A DNA stretch of 57,640 nucleotides, taken from Desulfovibrio sp. OttesenSCG-928-C06. Its GTDB lineage: Bacteria; Desulfobacterota; Desulfovibrionia; Desulfovibrionales; Desulfovibrionaceae. The stretch lies in NCBI GenBank assembly GCA_030267065.1, contig JAJDJF010000005.1, forward strand, positions 1-57,640. The letters run 5' to 3'. Shown piece by piece: positions 26,143 through 35,262 of this stretch; the stretch's first letter is position 1, and each line of letters opens with the position of its first letter. The position numbers were made by a program, and so were the translations under genes. Below the pieces are notes generated by a model, which was given only the letters and a program-made list of their open reading frames with translations, had not been told where the DNA came from and made no database searches.

Positions 26143-27003
26143 ATGAAATTCTTCGTAAATTTACCGCTATCCTGGGTCTACCGGGACGAATTCTGGCTGG
26201 AACAGCTTTTTGCGCACGAACTGAACCCCGAACTGGGACTGGACGAAACCAGCGTAAACCTGCCGCTGGAGTGGCACAAAAAAATGGCCCTGCGCATTGC
26301 GGAGCGTGGCCTGCGCTGCTCGTGCCACCTGCCGTTCTTTATGGTTCCGCCGGGAACATCCGACGCGCGCGAACGGGAGCAAAGCGCGGACATTCTTTGC
26401 CGGGCTGCGGAAATAGCGGCTATCTACAATGCCGCGCACATGATCGGCCACCCGGCCTTTCGCGAAGCGCAGGACTCCGACCCCACTCCGGGCGCTCTCT
26501 CGCCGGGTAGTGATTTCGGCTTCAACCTCTGCCCGTCGCAGCAGTGGCTGGAGAACTCGGCAGCGGTCTGGAGCCGGGTGATGAGCGTCAACCACGCCCC
26601 ACTGTTTCTGGAAAACACCCACGAGAGCGACCCCGTGCCGGCCATAACCCTGCTGAAATATTTGCCGGAGAATGCTGGCGGCAAACGCGCCGCCATGTGC
26701 TTTGACGCCGGGCACTGGTTCTGTTTTTCAAACGGCTGGCGCAAGAACGATCTGGAAAGCTGGCTCGGCTATATCGTGCCACGGCTGGGGCACCTGCACC
26801 TGCACGACAATGACGGCAGCGACGATCAGCACATCGGGCTGGGCAAGGGCGGCATCCCCTACCCCGCAATCTTTACCCTGCTCACGCGTTACGGCGCAAA
26901 ACCGACCGTTACGCTTGAGCCGCACGATCTGGATTCACTGGCCGCGTCCCTTGGCTGGCTGCGCTCAAACACCGAAGTGCGGGACTGGGCGGCAAGGCTG
27001 TAA
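26143..27003 (+). CDS. Sugar phosphate isomerase/epimerase-like TIM-barrel protein
   Basis: 286 residues of the xylose isomerase-like/AP endonuclease 2 superfamily. Metal-site segments are visible: LFLENTH (Glu), CFDAGHW (Asp, His), HLHLHDNDGSDDQH (His, Asp) and VTLEPH (Glu). Such proteins isomerise or epimerise sugars, or act on inositol derivatives, with a divalent metal. A substrate cannot be named. The ATG at 26143 is the first and starts a typical first beta strand (MKFFVNLP). It is monocistronic, with a perfect hairpin downstream at 27018-27049. Confidence 0.8.
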   Translation: MKFFVNLPLSWVYRDEFWLEQLFAHELNPELGLDETSVNLPLEWHKKMALRIAERGLRCSCHLPFFMVPPGTSDAREREQSADILCRAAEIAAIYNAAHMIGHPAFREAQDSDPTPGALSPGSDFGFNLCPSQQWLENSAAVWSRVMSVNHAPLFLENTHESDPVPAITLLKYLPENAGGKRAAMCFDAGHWFCFSNGWRKNDLESWLGYIVPRLGHLHLHDNDGSDDQHIGLGKGGIPYPAIFTLLTRYGAKPTVTLEPHDLDSLAASLGWLRSNTEVRDWAARL

Positions 27004-27017
27004 AAGCGCCAGCAACA

Positions 27018-27049
27018 GCAGGTCCAGTAGCGGTTCTTTCTGGACCTGC
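27018..27049 (+). terminator. Hairpin after the isomerase-like gene
   Basis: Perfect 10-bp arms GCAGGTCCAG (27018-27027) and CTGGACCTGC (27040-27049). No T-run follows, so terminator activity is uncertain. Confidence 0.45.
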
Positions 27050-27165
27050 CCATTCCCCGCTCTGACAATACTCGCTATTTTGACTGACTTACTCTATACT
27101 ATTTGCGAATTGCGCCGATAAACGTTGCAGGGAACCGGCGGACACCCGCCGAAAAGCGAGACACA

Positions 27166-29388
27166 ATGCGCAGATATTGGCACCATCCACTATTACTTAT
27201 TCTTATCCTGCTCCTGTGCCCGGCAACCAGCGCCGGGGCCGGGCCGGTACGTCTGATGCGCCCTGTGCTTGCCGATAGCTCCGCCGCTGTTCAGGCAGCA
27301 CTGGAAAGTTATGACAACCCCGCCATTTCCAACGAAAGAAACCTTCAGGCCTATAAAGACGGACTGGAGAAAATGTGCGCATTGCTCAAGATTGACGCGC
27401 AATCCTATGATACCGTTGAACAGTGCCTCACTGCGCAGGCAAATATGGCAGAAGACGCCCCAGCCCTGCTGCCGAAACAGGCCGAGTGGTGCTCAGGCCG
27501 CTATCCGGAACTTTCTGTCAGGCGTCACTGCATAAATGCCGGGGGCATGCTCATCCGGCAAGTCAGCGAAACCGGATTTTGCCCTACCGCTAACGGCTCT
27601 GCCGTAACGCCCAGTCAGTCAGATCCGGACGCGCCCGCATTCATCGCGCTTCCGGCAGACAGTGCGCCCGAAACTCCGCAAGCCCGAAACAGCCAACCAA
27701 AAGAATCCGACCCCGGCCCTGCACCCGCCAGGGCAGCCGTAACCCCGGCACAAGCCTCGTCCAGTCCCGGAACCGGAGCTACTGCCGTGCCGGATAACGC
27801 CGCCGATCCAGCAGGCACAAGCAGGTACCGCCCGACATATCCCGAGCCGGGGCAGGTTTTTGACAGCCCCAAGCAGGGTCGCTGGCCCGCGCAGAATACT
27901 GGCGCTCAAAAAACCGCGCCAAAGCAGCCAGCCCAAAACACCAACCAGAGCACTGCCCCAAAAACTGACCAAGCGACTGGCCAAACGACTGACCAGACGC
28001 CAGCCCCCACTCCTGCGCAGCCAGCCAGCCGGACCGCTCCGTCTGTCGCGCCAGCTTTGACCGCGCCCGGAACTCCCGCGCCGGTTACTTCTGCCCCTGA
28101 TACGTCCAGACCTGATGTCTCCGCGCCGGATGCTTCGGCACCCAATATTTCTGCGCCAGCCGCGCCATCTTTATCTGCACCCGACGTTAATGCGCCAGCC
28201 GCCGTCACACCTGACAGCGGCAACGCTACGACCCCGGCAACCGCTCCGGGCAATCGTCAACCCGGTACAGAAAAAGCAGATGAACCGGCACCGGCCTTGC
28301 GGCTGGATATTCCCGGTCTGGGGCTGCCGGGCGACACATCTGGCACCCCCGATACGCCAGCGCAAAGCAATCAGCCTGGCCAGTCGAGCCTGCAAAACCA
28401 GCCAGTCCAGCCAGTCCAGCCAGTCCAAGCGGACAGACCAGAACTGGCAGACCTGCCAGACCATGCAGGCCAGCCAGACCATGCAGACCTGGCAGTCGCG
28501 TCAGCTCCAGCAAGTCAGCCAAGTCAGGCAAATCAGGCAGCCCAGCCGGAACCCGGACAGCCTGCGCAAACCGCAGCAAGCCCGGACTCCCCCGCCGATC
28601 CCGCAGTCGCAGAGGCTCAGACCACGCAGGCGCAAGCACAGAGCCAGACGCAAAATCCGGCGCAAGACACCGGAGAGCAGCCATCCACTCCGGCGCAACC
28701 TCGCCCCAGCAAGGCACAGGACATGACCCGGCAGATGGCGGACCAGCAAAACGATTCCACTGTACCGCGCGCCCTGAATCTTGACGCGCTGGCCGTAATC
28801 GGAGCGGGCGGCAGCATGGCTTCCGGCGCGGCTGGCAGCCCGCAGACTGCGTCAAATACTACACCGGGCACAGCACAGGGCGCAGCATCCAGCACAGCGT
28901 CCGCTACAGCAACCGGCGCATCAACGGGCACTACTCAGAACGGTGCGGCAGATGTCGCGCAAGCTGAATCCGCCGGACGCTTTGGCGCTGCGGAGTTCGC
29001 CGGTGGCAGCAACGCATTTGCCATGCCGGGGGGCGCTGCCGCGCAATCCAGAGCGCAAGCGGCAACCACGCCCGTAAACGCCGCGTCCGCCGCATCAGGC
29101 GCAACTGCCGCAACACCGCCCATCGGACGGGTGGTGACCTCTCCGGTAATCTCCTCCGCACCGCCCGAACCGGCCTACATGGGCGATGAAGACACAGAAG
29201 CCGCAAAAAACTTCAACCCCGCCCGCACTCTTGGGCTGCGCGATGAAAGCGCTGCCCCTTTTAAACGTTTTGAAGGTGCCATTCCGAACTTTACCGGCGA
29301 ATCTCCCGGCACACAGGCCGCAAATGCCCCGGAACAACCCACGGCTTTTACAGTAAACCGTGGCCCCGCAGCTCAGCTGGCCAACTAG
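27166..29388 (+). CDS. Large Pro/Ala/Thr/Gln-rich secreted protein, unrecognised
   Basis: 740 residues from ATG 27166. A classic signal peptide (RRYWHHPLLLILILLLCPATSAGA) leads to a folded-looking segment of about 130 residues with five cysteines. Then come some 500 residues of low-complexity sequence. Within it are three-residue periods (QPVQPVQPV..; LADLPDHAGQPDHADLA) and an APDxSAPxxSAP series. The last 90 residues (from GRVVTSPVISS) are less repetitive. No known domain was recognised. The make-up suggests an extended periplasmic or surface spacer with a small N-terminal domain. A longer frame from 27103 exists but would place the signal sequence internally. Confidence 0.6.
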   Translation: MRRYWHHPLLLILILLLCPATSAGAGPVRLMRPVLADSSAAVQAALESYDNPAISNERNLQAYKDGLEKMCALLKIDAQSYDTVEQCLTAQANMAEDAPALLPKQAEWCSGRYPELSVRRHCINAGGMLIRQVSETGFCPTANGSAVTPSQSDPDAPAFIALPADSAPETPQARNSQPKESDPGPAPARAAVTPAQASSSPGTGATAVPDNAADPAGTSRYRPTYPEPGQVFDSPKQGRWPAQNTGAQKTAPKQPAQNTNQSTAPKTDQATGQTTDQTPAPTPAQPASRTAPSVAPALTAPGTPAPVTSAPDTSRPDVSAPDASAPNISAPAAPSLSAPDVNAPAAVTPDSGNATTPATAPGNRQPGTEKADEPAPALRLDIPGLGLPGDTSGTPDTPAQSNQPGQSSLQNQPVQPVQPVQADRPELADLPDHAGQPDHADLAVASAPASQPSQANQAAQPEPGQPAQTAASPDSPADPAVAEAQTTQAQAQSQTQNPAQDTGEQPSTPAQPRPSKAQDMTRQMADQQNDSTVPRALNLDALAVIGAGGSMASGAAGSPQTASNTTPGTAQGAASSTASATATGASTGTTQNGAADVAQAESAGRFGAAEFAGGSNAFAMPGGAAAQSRAQAATTPVNAASAASGATAATPPIGRVVTSPVISSAPPEPAYMGDEDTEAAKNFNPARTLGLRDESAAPFKRFEGAIPNFTGESPGTQAANAPEQPTAFTVNRGPAAQLAN

Positions 29389-29498
29389 AGGAACGTTTGC
29401 ACTTTTTCAAAGTAAAAACGCTCTAGTTCCTAACATCTGAAATGCACAGGCTTTTTCCTGCCAGACAGTCTTAATATTAAAATACTTGAACTTGCAGG

Positions 29499-29525
29499 GC
29501 TTGCCCTTGTTAGAGGGCAAGCTTT
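29499..29525 (+). terminator. Hairpin upstream of the MEMO-like gene
   Basis: Perfect 9-bp arms GCTTGCCCT/AGGGCAAGC around TGTTAG, followed only by TTT. A weak terminator for the secreted-protein gene, or a leader hairpin. Confidence 0.45.
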
Positions 29526-29601
29526 GCTCTATGATTGGGCTGGTATGCGTCCGCCCGGCGCTCCAAACAACATCACACCGACCAAGAGGAAGCGTGAACG
29601 C

Positions 29602-30531
29602 ATGAAAAACGCGCCGCTTGAAGCAGACATACATACAACAGGAGTTGCCGGAACTTTTTATCCGGACAGCGGCGAAGTGCTGCGCGAGGTGGTAGGCGCA
29701 TATCTTACGGCCGCGAGCCAGCTTGCGCGGGCAGATAAGGAGACCATGGGGATCATGCTGCCACATGCCGGGTATATTTTTTCCGGCGCAGTGGCGGGCC
29801 TGACTCTGGCCCAGACGTCGCTGATGCCCGAGCCCGAACTTATGCCAGCCATGCTTGCGGGGCAGGAACCAAAACGCGGGGCTGGGCAAACGTTTGTCAT
29901 ACTTGGTCCCTGCCACCATGGGCGCGGATTCCCGCTCTCCGTATGGCCTAGCGGAGGCTGGCGCAACCCGCTGGGTGACATGCAGGTAGATGAAGAACTG
30001 GCCACAGCGCTGATTGAAGCGCCCGGTTCCGGGTATCAGGCCAACCGCAATGCCCATTCCGGCGAGCATGCCATTGAGGTTATAATTCCATTTTTGCAGA
30101 TGCTTGCCCCTGCCGCGCGGATAGTCCCAATATCCGTAAGCCTTTACGACCCGGAAAAACTGCGGCAGGCCGGAAAAATTCTTGCCGGACAGGTCACCCG
30201 TCTGCGTGCAGAAGGCAGACAGGTTGTAATAATCACCAGTTCTGACATGAATCACTTTTTGCCGCATGCAGAGAACATGCGGCAGGACGCGCTGGCCCTT
30301 GACCGCATCCGGGCCATGGACCCGGACGGACTTTTTCAGGTAGTGTCTTCCCGCCGCATAACCATGTGCGGCTTCACAGCTGCCTGTCTGATGCTCAACG
30401 CCTGTCTGGAGCTTGGCGCGCAGGAGTGCCGCATTACCGCCCACACAAGTTCGGGCGAAACCGGAAGCAAGTACGGCGCCAGCATGGACCGCGTTGTCGG
30501 CTATGCCGGAGCGATCATCCCCTGGGCCTGA
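29602..30531 (+). CDS. AmmeMemoRadiSam system protein B (MEMO1 family)
   Basis: 309 residues of the MEMO family, related to extradiol dioxygenases. Conserved metal/active-site segments are present: VAGTFYP, LPHAGYIFSG, ILGPCHHG, NAHSGEHAIEVIIPFLQ and TSSDMNHF. In many bacteria MEMO proteins are encoded with an AMMECR1 protein and a radical SAM enzyme; neither is next to it here. ATG 29602 was preferred because family members begin a few residues before VAGTFYP. Upstream in-frame TTG 29524 and ATG 29545 would add a non-conserved tail. The AAGAGGA is rather far (11 bases). Function is unknown in bacteria, perhaps in handling a copper- or iron-linked redox modification. Confidence 0.85.
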   Translation: MKNAPLEADIHTTGVAGTFYPDSGEVLREVVGAYLTAASQLARADKETMGIMLPHAGYIFSGAVAGLTLAQTSLMPEPELMPAMLAGQEPKRGAGQTFVILGPCHHGRGFPLSVWPSGGWRNPLGDMQVDEELATALIEAPGSGYQANRNAHSGEHAIEVIIPFLQMLAPAARIVPISVSLYDPEKLRQAGKILAGQVTRLRAEGRQVVIITSSDMNHFLPHAENMRQDALALDRIRAMDPDGLFQVVSSRRITMCGFTAACLMLNACLELGAQECRITAHTSSGETGSKYGASMDRVVGYAGAIIPWA

Positions 30532-30604
30532 TAGATATTGTTGATTTCGCCAGATAATGAACCCTGAACCAACAGGAATTGAACCTGAACAACAGGAGCG
30601 GTTT

Positions 30605-31432
30605 ATGTTGAACAAAAAACCTATTGTCACTGCCACCGTTAAGGTCGTGTGTGTATTTGCGCTATTATTCGGCCTGACTGCGTTCGCGCGTCCGGCCTCG
30701 GCTGAATCTGCCCTTGAAAACGTTGTGGACGCAGGCGTCATCCGCGTTGGTGTTTACGATGATCTGCCGCCAATGAGCTATCTGGATGGGCGCGGCAGGC
30801 GGCAGGGTTATGAAATTGATATCGCCAGACGTGTAGCCACAGATCTGCTTGGCGGTCAGGCCCGCATAGAGCTGGTGCTGCTTGCGCCGCAGGACAGGCT
30901 GACCGCACTGGATGACGGCGCGGCTGACGTGCTGTTCTGCAACCTTGCCGTAACCCCGGAACATGCCGAAGCCGTGGATTTTGCAGCGCCATACCTGACT
31001 ATCCATACCGCAATTGCATCATCCCTGCATGATCCGATCATGAATATTTCGCAGCTGCGCGGCAAAAAGCTCATCGTGGTATCCGGAACAACAGCCGAAA
31101 AGTACTTCGCCCAGAATCACCCTGAAATAGCGCTTCAAGCCTACCCGGACAACAAGCAGGCTTTTGAGGCTCTGATTCTCGGCTTTGGGGCGGGAATGGC
31201 CCACGACAGCCACATCCTTCTTGTCTGGACAGCCGACAATCCACAGTTCTCCGTATCCATGCCGGAACTTGGAGAGCCGCTGCATATTGCTCCGGCAGTG
31301 AAAAATGGTGATTCCGGAATGCGTGAATGGCTCGACTCTGAAATTTCCGCTCTGGCTTCCGAAGGCTTTCTGCTCAAGACCTATGCGCAGCATATGCCCC
31401 CGTCGCCAGGCGCAGCCCTGACCACAGAATAA
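30605..31432 (+). CDS. Periplasmic solute-binding protein (SBP_bac_3), probable sensor partner
   Basis: 275 residues. A signal peptide ends at PASA-ES, and a family 3 solute-binding fold follows: IRVGVYDDLPPMSYLDGRGRRQGYEIDIA, a DRLTALDDGAADVLFCNLAVTPE substrate loop, and KKLIVVSGTTAEKYF. Amino acids or small organic acids are the usual ligands. No permease or ATPase is nearby; a histidine kinase begins 44 bases downstream. It may therefore deliver ligand information to that kinase, as in sensor systems of the BvgS or HisJ-like type. CAGGAG sets the start at 30605; ATG 30557 would make a poor signal peptide. Confidence 0.8.
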   Translation: MLNKKPIVTATVKVVCVFALLFGLTAFARPASAESALENVVDAGVIRVGVYDDLPPMSYLDGRGRRQGYEIDIARRVATDLLGGQARIELVLLAPQDRLTALDDGAADVLFCNLAVTPEHAEAVDFAAPYLTIHTAIASSLHDPIMNISQLRGKKLIVVSGTTAEKYFAQNHPEIALQAYPDNKQAFEALILGFGAGMAHDSHILLVWTADNPQFSVSMPELGEPLHIAPAVKNGDSGMREWLDSEISALASEGFLLKTYAQHMPPSPGAALTTE

Positions 31433-31476
31433 CCAGGCCCTCACCCGGCCTGCAACCCAAACCGGCAGGAAACGGT

Positions 31477-33867
31477 ATGACCATAAGCCTGCGTCAAAGC
31501 ATAGCGCTTTTGCTGGGCGTCTCTTTGTTACTCACTCTGCTTATCGGTGGGGTGGGGAGCTATCTTGTTTTCCGCCATTCGAATGAGATAGAGGCCCAGT
31601 ACGAGCAAATCGTCAAACCAGCCGTTTATATCGGCGAGATAAAAAGCAACTACTGGCGCATCCACTCAGCGTTGCTGCGGGCTATTCTGAGCGGCGACCA
31701 GACACGCACCGGCAACAGCCGCGAAACCATATGCCAGTTGCTGGAAGCAAACGAGCAATGGGTGCAGCGCTACAAGGCCGCCTATACACCTAACCGACTT
31801 AAATTCGAAAAATTCTTGCTGCTTGAAGAAAAACGCCAGCGCTATCTGGACGCACTGGATATGGCCATAGAACTAAGCACGGAACCAGACCGCAGCACCG
31901 CGATACGGGAATTCGCCGGCTTTAACGCAGGCGTACTGCTTCCGGCATTCAACGACTTTATGTCCAGCGTTGAGGAACTGGCCGGTTTTGTTGCACAGGA
32001 AACCGACTCAGCCGCAGCGCGCAATGCCGAAACTCTTGTTACGGCAATTGCCGTTGTCTGGCTGATTATTCTGATAGTCATCACAGTTCTGCTGGTGAAC
32101 GGATTCTTTATTGCCAGACGCGTGACGCGGGTGAGTGACAGAATCACCCGCTTTGCCGCAGCCATATCCGAGGGTGACTTTAACCGGAAGATTGACCCGG
32201 AAGTTCTGGAGCGCAATGATGAATTCGGCATAATGGCCCGGGCGCTGGACAAAATGAAGATAAGCCTTGCGCAGACCATAGGACAATTGAACAGCACAGC
32301 GGAAACCCTGACCGTATCAGGCGATCACAAAAGCGCTTTTCTTGCCCGCATCAGCCATGAAAGCCGCAACCAGCTCAACGCCATTCTGGGTATGACGTAC
32401 CGGGGCAAAAAATCGCGCGATCTTGCCGTGGTGCAGGACAGCATGGACAAAATCGCCTCATCCTCCACCCAGTTGCTGGCCCTGATCAACGATATTCTCG
32501 ACATATCCAAAATCGAGTCCGGCAAATTCGGCCTGATGGCGGAAGAATTCAATTTTGAAAAAATTCTGATGAGCGTTTGCACCGTCATCTCCATGAAAAC
32601 CGGAGAGAGAGCGCAAAAGTTCAATGTCAGCCTGCAGGACAGGTTGCCCGCTTACTTTGTTGGTGACAGTCTGCGCCTTTCGCAGGTTCTGACCAATCTT
32701 CTGGGCAACGCTTGCAAGTTCACGCCCGATAACGGGAGCATCTCGCTAAAGGTAGAGTGCCGGGACGCCCCGGATGACGCTGAATTCTCGCTGGTAAGCT
32801 TTACTGTGGAAGATACCGGCATAGGCATGACGGACAGACAGATGGCACGCCTGTTCACGCCATTTGAGCAACCTGCGCCCGGCAATCCCAGTGCGTATGT
32901 AAGCGGCGGTCTGGGGCTGGCTATTTGCGAAAAAATGGTCCGGCTCATGGGCGGCAACATAACTGTAAAAAGCAGGCTCGGCTTCGGAAGCAGCTTTACT
33001 GTCAATGTAAAGCTGAAAAACTCCGCACGCACCGAGCAGCAACAGCTTAACAGCGGCATAAATCCGGAACTGCTTCAGGTACTTCTGGTAAGCCCTGATG
33101 AACGGGATCATGCCTTTTTTTCAGCGCAGCTTGGCAAGTTACAGGTACCGCTGGTGTGCGTGCGCGAGTATTCAGAGGCTTCGGCCCTGCTTGATGCAGA
33201 CTCGCGGCACTATGACGCAATTTTCATTGAATGGCCCGGCAACAACTACAAGGACAGGCAATACCTGCTTGAAAAAGCCACCAGCCCGGAACACGCAGGC
33301 ACGCTTATCGCCATATCTTCCAGCGCAGGCCACGGCGAAGCCGAGGCAGAAGCACGCCGGGCCGGGATAAGCCGTTTTATCCAGAAACCGTTGTTCCCCT
33401 CTCTGATAATGGATGTGCTTAACAGGCTATCTGCCGCAAAATCGCAGGAAAACGCGACCACCGCCCCGGAGGCCAGCTTTCCCGGCAAACGGCTGTTGCT
33501 GGTTGAGGATATCGACATCAACCGTGAAATAGTAACCACTTATCTGGAAAATACCGGAATCGAGATTGTGGAAGCGGTTAACGGCGAACAGGCAGTGGAA
33601 AAATATCTGGCAGATCATTCTGCTTACGATCTGATTTTTATGGATGTCCAGATGCCGGTTATGGACGGTTATGCCGCCACCAGTCGCATCCGCGAGGAAG
33701 AAGCCGAACACGGCTGGCCTCCGGTCGTAATCGTGGCCATGACCGCCAACACCTTCCGGGAAGACATTGAAAACTGCCAGAAAGCGGGAATGAATGCGCA
33801 CCTTGGCAAGCCCATGAGCCAGGAAGCCACCATGACCATCCTAAAAAACTATCTCGGAACCAGCTAG
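31477..33867 (+). CDS. Hybrid sensor histidine kinase with two receiver domains
   Basis: 796 residues. Order: membrane helix (8-31), periplasmic helical sensor (32-190), membrane helix (191-212), HAMP (213-265), HisKA with His294 in RISHESRNQLNA, HATPase (N box near Asn407/411, VEDTGIGM, SGGLGLAI), degenerate receiver (about 533-655), true receiver (about 671-794) with Asp723 in FMDVQMPVMDG. The first receiver has Glu585 (AIFIEWPG) where the acceptor Asp should be, so it is probably not phosphorylated. The HisKA motif SHESRNQLN departs from the usual SHEIRTPLN. No separate response regulator or Hpt is adjacent, so the output partner is elsewhere. The solute-binding protein upstream is likely the ligand sensor. 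Confidence 0.9.
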   Translation: MTISLRQSIALLLGVSLLLTLLIGGVGSYLVFRHSNEIEAQYEQIVKPAVYIGEIKSNYWRIHSALLRAILSGDQTRTGNSRETICQLLEANEQWVQRYKAAYTPNRLKFEKFLLLEEKRQRYLDALDMAIELSTEPDRSTAIREFAGFNAGVLLPAFNDFMSSVEELAGFVAQETDSAAARNAETLVTAIAVVWLIILIVITVLLVNGFFIARRVTRVSDRITRFAAAISEGDFNRKIDPEVLERNDEFGIMARALDKMKISLAQTIGQLNSTAETLTVSGDHKSAFLARISHESRNQLNAILGMTYRGKKSRDLAVVQDSMDKIASSSTQLLALINDILDISKIESGKFGLMAEEFNFEKILMSVCTVISMKTGERAQKFNVSLQDRLPAYFVGDSLRLSQVLTNLLGNACKFTPDNGSISLKVECRDAPDDAEFSLVSFTVEDTGIGMTDRQMARLFTPFEQPAPGNPSAYVSGGLGLAICEKMVRLMGGNITVKSRLGFGSSFTVNVKLKNSARTEQQQLNSGINPELLQVLLVSPDERDHAFFSAQLGKLQVPLVCVREYSEASALLDADSRHYDAIFIEWPGNNYKDRQYLLEKATSPEHAGTLIAISSSAGHGEAEAEARRAGISRFIQKPLFPSLIMDVLNRLSAAKSQENATTAPEASFPGKRLLLVEDIDINREIVTTYLENTGIEIVEAVNGEQAVEKYLADHSAYDLIFMDVQMPVMDGYAATSRIREEEAEHGWPPVVIVAMTANTFREDIENCQKAGMNAHLGKPMSQEATMTILKNYLGTS

Positions 33868-34005
33868 GCTGCCTTTATACCGACCGGCATTGACTACCGG
33901 GCGCTACAGGGCTTATTCTGGTTCCTGCCCTTTGCCTGATGGCAAAAATCCTGCTCATAAGACAAATCTGACCGCTGCCGGAATCATGAAAAGCCGGGAG
34001 AAAGA

Positions 34006-35145
34006 ATGCATTACCTTGCACTGTGCTGCATAGCCAAGGACGAAGACCCGTTCATCAAGGAATGGCTGACCTACCATGCCCTGCTGGGCGTGGAGCGCTT
34101 TTATATCTATGATAATTGCAGCCGGACTCCCATCCGTCAGCTTCTCGGGCCGTGGGCCGATGACGGGCGCATTACAATCCGGCGCGTTCCCGGCGGGGCA
34201 ATGCAAATTCCGGCGTATCTCGACTGCCTGAAATCGTTCGGGCCGGAGTGCGCCTGGATTGGCTTTATCGATCTGGACGAATTTGTTCTGCCCATGCAGG
34301 ATAACGACCTGCGCGTATTTTTATCGGAATTCGAGGATTATGGGGGAGTCGCGGCAACGTGGCATCTTTTTAATTCCTCCGGGCACCTAAAAAGGCCGGA
34401 GGGCCCGGTTATCCGCAATTATACCGAGGCGTTCCGCGAGCAGGAATCATACACCATCAAAAGCTTTGTGCGCCCGGCACGAACAGCCCTGCCGCAAAGC
34501 CCGCACCATTTTTCTTACCAGCCCGGATTCTTCTGCGTAAACGAGGAACACTGCCCGGTTTCGCCCGGTGTGCAGTTCAGCTTTGCCACCGGCAAGCGCA
34601 TCAGGGTCAACCACTATTTCATGAAGTCGCAGCAGGACTTTGAGGCGCGTCTGGAGCGCGGGCGGGCCACGACCACCGACCAATCGAAGCTTTACCAGAT
34701 GGTCATGTTCATGCAGGGCATTGAAAAACCCTATGTGCGCGACACAGCCATACACAAATTTTTGCCCGCGCTGGAAAACGCGCTGCGCAAGGATCTGCTC
34801 CCCATGCCTTCTCCGCGGCTCCCTGCGGGAACAGACTTTGAGAATCTGATGGAAACAGCCATGGCCTTCCATAACGCCGGGCAGACAGAAAAGGCGCTGG
34901 CCTGCCTTTGCACGCCTGACGCGGAACATTGCCAGAAGGCTGATTTATGGTTGTTGCGTGGCCTGCTGAGCCGCCTGCAAGGAAATTACGAACGCGCGGA
35001 AGTTTTTATCAGGAAGTCAATCAGTCTGGAGCCAGTCAACGCAGCTTATCAGGAATTGGCCACGCTGATGCAGCACAAGGGGCGCGATGACCTTGCCGCT
35101 GCGCTGCATACTGTCATGACCCGCTACGCGGGCGCACTGTCCTAG
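34006..35145 (+). CDS. Glycosyltransferase family 92-like protein with C-terminal repeats
   Basis: 379 residues. The N-terminal 250 resemble GT92/DUF23: CCIAKDEDPFIKEWLTYH, IYDNCS, a FIDLDEF nucleotide-sugar/metal motif, and VNHYFMKS near the end of the catalytic part. Residues about 285-375 form helical TPR-like repeats (QTEKALACL, GNYERAEVFIRKSISLEPVNAAY). It probably adds a hexose in envelope polysaccharide or protein glycosylation. GGGAG precedes the ATG. It is not adjacent to the other glycosyltransferase (about 41 kb) and seems monocistronic. Confidence 0.8.
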   Translation: MHYLALCCIAKDEDPFIKEWLTYHALLGVERFYIYDNCSRTPIRQLLGPWADDGRITIRRVPGGAMQIPAYLDCLKSFGPECAWIGFIDLDEFVLPMQDNDLRVFLSEFEDYGGVAATWHLFNSSGHLKRPEGPVIRNYTEAFREQESYTIKSFVRPARTALPQSPHHFSYQPGFFCVNEEHCPVSPGVQFSFATGKRIRVNHYFMKSQQDFEARLERGRATTTDQSKLYQMVMFMQGIEKPYVRDTAIHKFLPALENALRKDLLPMPSPRLPAGTDFENLMETAMAFHNAGQTEKALACLCTPDAEHCQKADLWLLRGLLSRLQGNYERAEVFIRKSISLEPVNAAYQELATLMQHKGRDDLAAALHTVMTRYAGALS

Positions 35146-35262
35146 GGGCTGTGTGTGGGGAGTGGGGCTGCCAGAACGCCAACCTGCCGGATGCGATGCA
35201 AGCCGGATTGCAATGAACACCGGCCAGATGCGTTATACATGCATTGCCTGCGGTCCGTAAAA

